Below are positions 58,823 to 64,000 of a stretch of 64,000 nt of DNA, one piece after another (the stretch's first letter is position 1; each line of letters begins with the position of its first letter). The translations under genes were made by a program, and so were the position numbers. The notes beneath the pieces were generated by a model, which worked only from the letters and a program-made list of their open reading frames with translations, did not search any database and was not told the origin of the DNA. The stretch comes from Acidobacteriaceae bacterium KBS 89 (lineage in GTDB: Bacteria; Acidobacteriota; Terriglobia; Terriglobales; Acidobacteriaceae). The DNA lies in contig KB906756.1 in the NCBI GenBank assembly GCA_000381605.1, forward strand, positions 496,001 to 560,000, given 5' to 3'.

Positions 58823-60523
58823 TCAAGGACAATTTCGTTGCCCCATGGTAAGCACGCAGAGGGAAGGCCCTTCCTGTGGGAGGGTCGCAAAGAGCATCTT
58901 GGACTGAAGAGCGCGTTGCTGTTGAACTACGGTAGGATCGGCTGAAACTCGGACATCATCTACTGAAAAGAGGAGCCTGCCCTGTTCGGCTCTCGCCAAC
59001 AGCTTGGTTTGCCCCCACTTCGGCAAGTCAAATGTCAACCACGACCATTGGCCCGTTAGCCCGAAGGCATAGAACTGACGGTTATCCGTTAGAAATGAGT
59101 CTGCCCTGACAATATCGATGGGAAACCAGGGGCGTAGGTCAAGAAGACCGCGATCGACTGTGTCCTGTCCAAGGTACGCAATCGAAGAGTTGGGATCGGC
59201 AACAAAAACCACACGAGATGCGAGCCGTCGCGGTGCATAGTAGGAGAGCCGATGCGCAACGGATACTTCCATCACTGCGATCGGTGCGTCAGGAAGGCTG
59301 GACAAAGCTGTAATATCCTCGTTCAACTCTTCCCGCCCATATTTATAGTCGGAGTTGAATTGGCGCACCTGAAGCAGGAAGATGAGGACACAAGCGACGA
59401 TCCCGATCGTTGCCGCGCTCCGCCTGAGAGCGAATCGCGATATGAAATAAAAAAGGAGGACAGTCACGCCGACAAGCGCGAAAATGCAATATCTTGGCGT
59501 GAATCCATGGGTTACAACCTTCGCTAACAACATAGTAGGAACCGGAAGCGCCGCCAGCGTACATATTGCTGCTGCCTGCCAGGGACTCCACGAGGGCTTC
59601 CTCCAAGTCGCGACCGATTCGTCAATTTGCTTTTCCCGGATCACTCGAAAACTTAAAGCAATTGCTAAAGTCCCAACGACAGCGAACGCGCCCAACCCGA
59701 ATTCTTCTGGATAGAAAATAATCGCGTTTGACCAAACTGGAACGGCCCAGAAATGACCGGAATAGCCCCGTGCGCTCCGAATAGTACCGAGGAAAGCCAG
59801 GATGGGAATGCAGGTGCCAGTAAAAGCTATCCATATCGGCCAGTCGATTTTCTTTGTATAACGTGTCCTGACCGCTTCGCCAAGAGCCAGAGCTATCACC
59901 ACAAGGGCAGCGTAGTAATGGCTCGCGACCGCAGCCGCGAGGGCAACGGCAAGCAACGGAACATAGACCGCCCGCTTCTGATTCGCGGCAGAACGCAGCC
60001 AAGAGAGCAATGCGAGAGCCGCGAAGCCGCATACAAGTCCATACCCCCTCGCTTCACTCGCATAGTAATAAAACTCTGAAGACAGAGGGAAAAACATCGC
60101 AACCACAGCCCATTCCGGAGTGGCCAGGTCTCGCACAATCTCATACAGACAGATACAAAGAAGCCAAAAACCTAATATCGCAGGCAATCGCACGCTGACA
60201 TGGCTGGAGCCAAAGACTGCCGTTGTCAAATGGGTGAGGTAGTAAAAGCTGGGAGGATGCTGATCGGCTCCCGTCGCCAAGGCTCGAAGCAAATCATGCC
60301 AACTGGGTGTTCGGGAGAGGTACAAGGTGAAGAATTCATCATCCCAGAACAACTTTATGTGAGCCAGGTACACCGTGGGAATGGCGTAGAGCACCGTAAA
60401 AATTGCCCAAGCGACGGTGCGCGATTCCACCATCTTATGAAAAAATCCACCTGGAGGTACTTGCCATCCCCGTCGATCGCGAATGTCTAGCTCAGGAACA
60501 CGATTAGCCGCGGCACTTGCCAT
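58823..60523 (-). CDS. GT-C membrane glycosyltransferase-like protein (ArnT/PMT family)
   Basis: The 566-residue polytopic protein has an acidic motif in its first periplasmic loop (KLFWDDEFFTLYLSR) and GADQHPPSFYYL, the pattern of lipid-linked-sugar-dependent GT39/GT83-type transferases. About ten helices are followed by a soluble C-terminal domain (about 410-566). It would transfer a sugar from a polyprenyl phosphate carrier to an envelope acceptor; neither partner is identifiable. It is the only gene between tRNA-Glu and its 3' remnant, and its base use is less GC-rich than its neighbours, suggesting acquisition. ATG 60523 was used rather than GTG 60529. Confidence 0.8.
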   Translation of the reverse strand: MASAAANRVPELDIRDRRGWQVPPGGFFHKMVESRTVAWAIFTVLYAIPTVYLAHIKLFWDDEFFTLYLSRTPSWHDLLRALATGADQHPPSFYYLTHLTTAVFGSSHVSVRLPAILGFWLLCICLYEIVRDLATPEWAVVAMFFPLSSEFYYYASEARGYGLVCGFAALALLSWLRSAANQKRAVYVPLLAVALAAAVASHYYAALVVIALALGEAVRTRYTKKIDWPIWIAFTGTCIPILAFLGTIRSARGYSGHFWAVPVWSNAIIFYPEEFGLGAFAVVGTLAIALSFRVIREKQIDESVATWRKPSWSPWQAAAICTLAALPVPTMLLAKVVTHGFTPRYCIFALVGVTVLLFYFISRFALRRSAATIGIVACVLIFLLQVRQFNSDYKYGREELNEDITALSSLPDAPIAVMEVSVAHRLSYYAPRRLASRVVFVADPNSSIAYLGQDTVDRGLLDLRPWFPIDIVRADSFLTDNRQFYAFGLTGQWSWLTFDLPKWGQTKLLARAEQGRLLFSVDDVRVSADPTVVQQQRALQSKMLFATLPQEGPSLCVLTMGQRNCP

Positions 60524-60595
60524 AAACACCAGTATAGTGACAGAGAGTTAGTTTCGGGCTGTGACCAAACAGGTGAACCCTACACTCCAGATGCC

Positions 60596-60637
60596 TTCAC
60601 GACAATAGCATGGGTTCGAATCGCATCAGGGACAACA
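60596..60637 (+). mobile_element. Decayed tRNA-Glu 3' half, putative right attachment site
   Basis: TTCACGACAATAG followed by CATGGGTTCGAATCGCATC and AGGGACAACA aligns without gaps to tRNA-Glu 58615-58656, with six mismatches in 42 bases. It lacks the 5' half and cannot fold into a tRNA. It marks the far end of a segment of about 2 kb whose other end is the intact tRNA gene. The 10-mer ATTGACGTCA occurs shortly after both sites (58688 and 60661). Confidence 0.65.
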
Positions 60638-60758
60638 TTGACACATAAGCGAGTTTGTTGATTGACGTCAGCACTTTCTGAACGCCGAAGTTGCACCCTG
60701 TTCGGGTATCCCATTTAGAGCAATGAATGTTTGTTGATTCTGTTAACAGTGGAGCGAT

Positions 60759-62285
60759 ATGGCAATAACTGTTCTCCGGCAGGATCCGCGTTATAACACT
60801 CTGAAAAAGGGACACAACCTTCGCTGGCCGGAATCGGAAGCGGATGCTGTCGGACGAATCGAGATATGCCAGACACCTGATGAAGCTGCGGATGCTCTTC
60901 AGCGAATTGTGAGCGCAGGGTTGCGACCGACGGTGCGCAGCGGTGGACACTGCTATGAAGATTTCTTCGCGAACAATCCGGATGGAGCGCTGCTGGATTT
61001 AAGTATGCTCACCCAGACCAATCCTCCGGGCACAGGTGCGCCATATAAGATCGGCGCCGGGATGCAGCTTTGGCAAGCCTATACGGAGTTGTACAAGCGC
61101 TATGGCGTAACTATTCCCGGTGGATCGTGCGGCTCAGTTGGTGCCGGCGGCCATATTACCGGTGGTGGCTACGGTGTGCTGTCGCGGCTGCATGGGTTGA
61201 CCGTGGACTGGCTTTCTGCAGTGGATATCTTGACTGTCGACGCAAAAGGAAAGGTCGTTCCACGGAGAGTGGACCGCACTCACGACCCTGATCTATTTCG
61301 TGCATGTCGAGGAGCAGGCGGCGGCAACTTCGGCGTCATCACAAGTTATACCTTCGATAAACTGCCGCAGCCGCCACAGGAAGTCATGTTGGCACGCATC
61401 TCCTGGATGTGGGCCGACATGACGCTGGAACGTTTTACGAAAATATTGATGACGTTTGGCGATTACTGGGAGACGCGTGGCAACGACCCTGACACCTGGG
61501 GAATGTTTGCTGGTCTCGTCGTGTCGCATCAGGCGGGAGGGCGTTTCGGCATGTCGGTGCAGTTCTGCAATCCCGATGGGACCTGCAAGGACTTGAGCAT
61601 CCTGACCGAATATCTGGACCGCTTTCAGGACTGCAAGCCCCACTCTGATGATTCGAGTTCTTCACCAATCGTTGTCTCTCCGCCGCCAGGTGCTGGACAG
61701 CCGGTGTGTATTGGCGCTCACACAATGTCACGCTACGATTGGCTGCTTGCTGTCGAGGCAGATAGCGGCGGTGGTGGCAGCTCGCGCGCAAAGTACAAGT
61801 CCGCCTATATGAAGCGTGGTTTCACAGCTGAAGATGCTCGGTGTATGTACAAACACATGACGCGAACTATATCGGGCGTCGATCTGCGCAGTTCGATGGT
61901 GGGGATCGATTCGTATGGAGGCGCAATTAACCGTAAAGGTTTGGCGGACGAGACCGCCGCAGCGCAGCGGTCATCGGTGATCAAGCTCCAGTACCAGACG
62001 TACTGGAGAGAAGAAAAAGAAGACGACGCGCATCTAACGTGGATCCGTGACTTTTATCGCGAGATGTACTCGGGCGCCAGTGTAGATTCGAAATACAGCG
62101 GCACACCCTATCCAGGTGATCGGTATGACGGGTGTTACATCAACTACCCGGACAAGGATATGCTCGCCTATCCTTTCTGGCCGCAGCTTTACTATGGCGA
62201 CCAGCTGTATGCCTTTCTACAAAGCGTCAAGCGGCGCTACGATCCGAACAATATCTTTCACCACGCCATGTCAATTCGGCCTTGA
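60759..62285 (+). CDS. BBE-type FAD-linked oxidase
   Basis: The 508-residue protein is of the berberine-bridge-enzyme/VAO fold. The FAD-binding region has [12 protein letters not shown] (His for 8-alpha attachment) and [25 protein letters not shown] (Cys in the 6-S-cysteinyl position), so bicovalent flavin is likely. The C-terminal BBE motif is [13 protein letters not shown]. There is no signal peptide. It probably oxidises a carbohydrate or secondary metabolite. A Ser/Pro/Gly insert (about 293-320, 343-350) is unusual. GGAG lies 4 bp before the ATG. Confidence 0.88.
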   Translation: MAITVLRQDPRYNTLKKGHNLRWPESEADAVGRIEICQTPDEAADALQRIVSAGLRPTVRSGGHCYEDFFANNPDGALLDLSMLTQTNPPGTGAPYKIGAGMQLWQAYTELYKRYGVTIPGGSCGSVGAGGHITGGGYGVLSRLHGLTVDWLSAVDILTVDAKGKVVPRRVDRTHDPDLFRACRGAGGGNFGVITSYTFDKLPQPPQEVMLARISWMWADMTLERFTKILMTFGDYWETRGNDPDTWGMFAGLVVSHQAGGRFGMSVQFCNPDGTCKDLSILTEYLDRFQDCKPHSDDSSSSPIVVSPPPGAGQPVCIGAHTMSRYDWLLAVEADSGGGGSSRAKYKSAYMKRGFTAEDARCMYKHMTRTISGVDLRSSMVGIDSYGGAINRKGLADETAAAQRSSVIKLQYQTYWREEKEDDAHLTWIRDFYREMYSGASVDSKYSGTPYPGDRYDGCYINYPDKDMLAYPFWPQLYYGDQLYAFLQSVKRRYDPNNIFHHAMSIRP

Positions 62286-62307
62286 ACTGACATGGCTGGT
62301 TCCCCGA

Positions 62308-63663
62308 TTAGTGCGGCATCTCTTTTGCAGGCTTGGTGTGGTCATCGGGGGCGCGGGGAGCAAAGGTCGTCCAACGCGACGCATACTTCGCGTTTGGATC
62401 GAGCGGCTCGTTCCATAGCTTCGCTTCCATTCCGTTGAGGTCGTAGACGATCTTGCCGTCCTTGATGGTGAGTTCAGCGACAAGTTTCTCTGTGCCATCG
62501 ACTCGCGTGTTCTGCATGTCGGTGAAACCGTAGTGGCCTTTTTCTACGCGCAGTACGGCTATGTCAGCGACGGAACCCTGAGAGAGATTGCCGAGGTCTT
62601 CACGCTTTATCTCATGCGCCGGGTGCGAGGTCATCTCCGCAACGACCTCCTGCAAAGAAAGGCCGATCGCCATCATCTTACTGGCGACGTTGAGCTCATC
62701 CTTGGTCGCGCCATTCATGCTGCCGATGTGGAGATCGGTTGAGAGGGAGTCGGGGATAAAGCCGTCCTTCACCATCGGGACGGCGAGCGACCACTTGAAG
62801 CTGCCGCCACCCGTGCCGGCGTCAAAGAATATGCCGCGTTTGCGACCTTCAATAAAGGCCTTGCTGGGGCCGAGAGTCACCGGGTCCTGCTCTTTGCGAA
62901 GACCGGAGTACATGTGGGTGTAGATGTCGCCAGGGCGCAGCTTTATCGTCAACAGATCGTAAAGTGGTCGAGTAGGTCGGTCGTTGCCGAAGTCGACCAT
63001 GACGGGAATGTTGGCTTTGGTGCCTGCGATGACGGCTTGCTCGACAGGCGTCCACTCCGGACCGCCGAAGTGTGCGGTCTTGATGCCGACGACGGTCTGA
63101 GGATATTTGAGCGCCATCTGTGCCGTAGCCTCGCCGTCCATATCCGCCATGTTTTGCTCGTATTTGTCGCCGCGCATGCCGGAGCCGACGATGTTGAGCA
63201 TTGCTAGAACCCGAGTCTTCGAACGATCGATGATGCGCTGCTTGAAGTCTTCAAAGTTCTTCCACCCGGAGCAACCAGCGTCGACGACGGTAGTGACGCC
63301 GACGCGGAAGGTGAAGCCATCGGGTGGCACGCTGTTGTCGCCGGCGTAGGAGTTGCGCTCACCGGTTCCGGTGTAGACGTGGACGTGGAGGTCAATGAGA
63401 CCCGGGGTGACGTACAGGCCCTTGGCGTCGATGTTTTTTAGCGCATCGGTGGGGGGGATATGCTGCGCAACCTTGGCGATCTTGCCGTCCTTGATTGCAA
63501 CATCCATCACTGCGTCGATGTGATTCTTGGCGTCGATGACGTGACCATCATGGAGCAGGAGGTCGTAGGCGGGAAGTGCGGTCTGGGCGATGGCGTTCGA
63601 CGCTATGAGGAGAGAGAGCGCTGTGCCGCACTGGGCAATGGTTCTTTTGTGAAACTGCTTCAT
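62308..63663 (-). CDS. Secreted amidohydrolase-superfamily protein
   Basis: The 451 residues have a signal peptide (ending ASNAIAQ). The amidohydrolase metal motif GLIDLHVHVYTG is near residue 90, and GIKTAHFGGPEWTPVEQ (possible bridging Lys), GDIYTHMYSG and a late Asp region complete the pattern. It resembles deacetylase/dihydroorotase-like members (the YbbX and D-aminoacylase neighbourhood of the superfamily). The substrate is unknown and the location is periplasmic. The next minus-strand gene upstream (ending 63772) may precede it in one transcript, 108 bp apart. Confidence 0.83.
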   Translation of the reverse strand: MKQFHKRTIAQCGTALSLLIASNAIAQTALPAYDLLLHDGHVIDAKNHIDAVMDVAIKDGKIAKVAQHIPPTDALKNIDAKGLYVTPGLIDLHVHVYTGTGERNSYAGDNSVPPDGFTFRVGVTTVVDAGCSGWKNFEDFKQRIIDRSKTRVLAMLNIVGSGMRGDKYEQNMADMDGEATAQMALKYPQTVVGIKTAHFGGPEWTPVEQAVIAGTKANIPVMVDFGNDRPTRPLYDLLTIKLRPGDIYTHMYSGLRKEQDPVTLGPSKAFIEGRKRGIFFDAGTGGGSFKWSLAVPMVKDGFIPDSLSTDLHIGSMNGATKDELNVASKMMAIGLSLQEVVAEMTSHPAHEIKREDLGNLSQGSVADIAVLRVEKGHYGFTDMQNTRVDGTEKLVAELTIKDGKIVYDLNGMEAKLWNEPLDPNAKYASRWTTFAPRAPDDHTKPAKEMPH

Positions 63664-63771
63664 TATGTGGTCCTTAATTGGTGCACAAACGATGCGGTTG
63701 ATAGTTCAAGTGAAGCCGTTGGCACGATGCCAGCCCGGAAAAGATGACAGCAGGCGCGGGCACAATTTAGT

Positions 63772-64000
63772 TCAAGCGCGAATCGCCTTCCATGTTGCGG
63801 CACCGTACTCTCCCATTCGGACGCTGCCACTGATGGAGTTGCCCTGAACAACTCCTTTGAAGGTCCACGGAACCGAGTTTCCCGGAACCTGCATGTTGCT
63901 GTGAAGCTCGATCTGATCAGCGTGAATCACTCCCTTAAGTTTTGCGTTGTAGATCTCGCCGTTCTGCGTTCCGCTGAGTTCATTGCCGTTTTGTTCGATG
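63772..64000 (-). CDS. C-terminal end of a gene that continues beyond the window
   Basis: The last 75 codons and TGA stop are present. They encode IEQNGNELSGTQNGEIYNAKLKG, then FKGVVQGNSISGSVRMGEYG and ATWKAIRA. The G-x-x-x-x-G-x-V-x-x-G-x-Y-G-x-A-x-W-x-A-x-R ending is a small beta-sheet tail that I associate with C-termini of secreted amidohydrolases in Acidobacteria, which would match the downstream gene. With only the tail visible, no function is claimed. Confidence 0.6.
   Translation of the reverse strand, partial: IEQNGNELSGTQNGEIYNAKLKGVIHADQIELHSNMQVPGNSVPWTFKGVVQGNSISGSVRMGEYGAATWKAIRA

Overview
The window looks like chromosomal DNA of a soil-type Acidobacteriota bacterium (Terriglobia; Granulicella/Edaphobacter/Terriglobus-like). 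This is an inference from gene style: moderately high GC, secreted Gly/Tyr-rich and FG-GAP proteins, a DUF1800 protein, a PEP-CTERM protein, large secreted PIG-L deacetylases, and two families of short intergenic repeats whose look I associate with this group. No rRNA, CRISPR array, intact transposase or integrase was seen. One tRNA gene (Glu, TTC) is present.

Layout. 1-9.5 kb: a truncated porin-like gene, then an amino-sugar/cell-wall recycling block: GH20 hexosaminidase, a YegD-type Hsp70, a BadF-type amino-sugar kinase, and a divergent 1343-residue protein that joins a sodium:solute symporter, a serine beta-lactamase-fold domain and a NamZ (DUF1343) domain in one frame. 9.6-13.7 kb: PhoU, then a sulfite (or nitrite) reductase-siroheme operon preceded by a promoter, a 32-codon cysteine-rich leader ORF and an attenuator-like terminator. 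13.7-22.1 kb: PEP-CTERM and Gly-rich secreted proteins, phenylalanine hydroxylase, an unknown secreted protein, an FG-GAP/Gfo-Idh-MocA pair and a PilZ plus LuxR-type regulator pair. 22.3-29.4 kb: a seven-gene minus-strand block with two ATP-grasp-type ligases, a YbdK-type amidoligase, an M29 aminopeptidase, an aldo/keto reductase, a small secreted protein and an esterase, plausibly a peptide-like metabolite pathway.

29.4-36.3 kb: a second esterase, then the rpsP-khpA-rimM-trmD-rplS-rnhB translation cluster, interrupted between rimM and trmD by an opposite-strand outer-membrane-like gene, followed by a PIG-L deacetylase. 36.3-43.1 kb: DUF2235 hydrolase, pdxH, cupin, DUF1800, and msrQ/msrP for periplasmic methionine sulfoxide repair. 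43.2-49.1 kb: a large PIG-L protein, a pore-less channel remnant bracketed by direct repeats, a hydratase-family enzyme and malate synthase. 49.2-52.8 kb: an ArgZ/DDAH-like amidinotransferase and tyrosine catabolism genes (hppD, fahA), which connect functionally with phhA at 15.5 kb. 53-57.5 kb: an RND pump and its lipoprotein adaptor.

57.7-60.6 kb: a YhhQ-type transporter, tRNA-Glu, three integrase-arm-like repeats, a GT-C membrane glycosyltransferase and a decayed copy of the tRNA-Glu 3' half, which together look like the scar of a small integrated element. 60.8-64 kb: a BBE-type flavin oxidase, a secreted amidohydrolase and the 3' end of another gene.

The strongest leads are the cysteine-codon leader/attenuator (10328-10521), the symporter-hydrolase-muramidase fusion (5463-9494), the amidoligase block (22261-29372), the tRNA-Glu-bounded segment (58579-60637) and the two repeat families.
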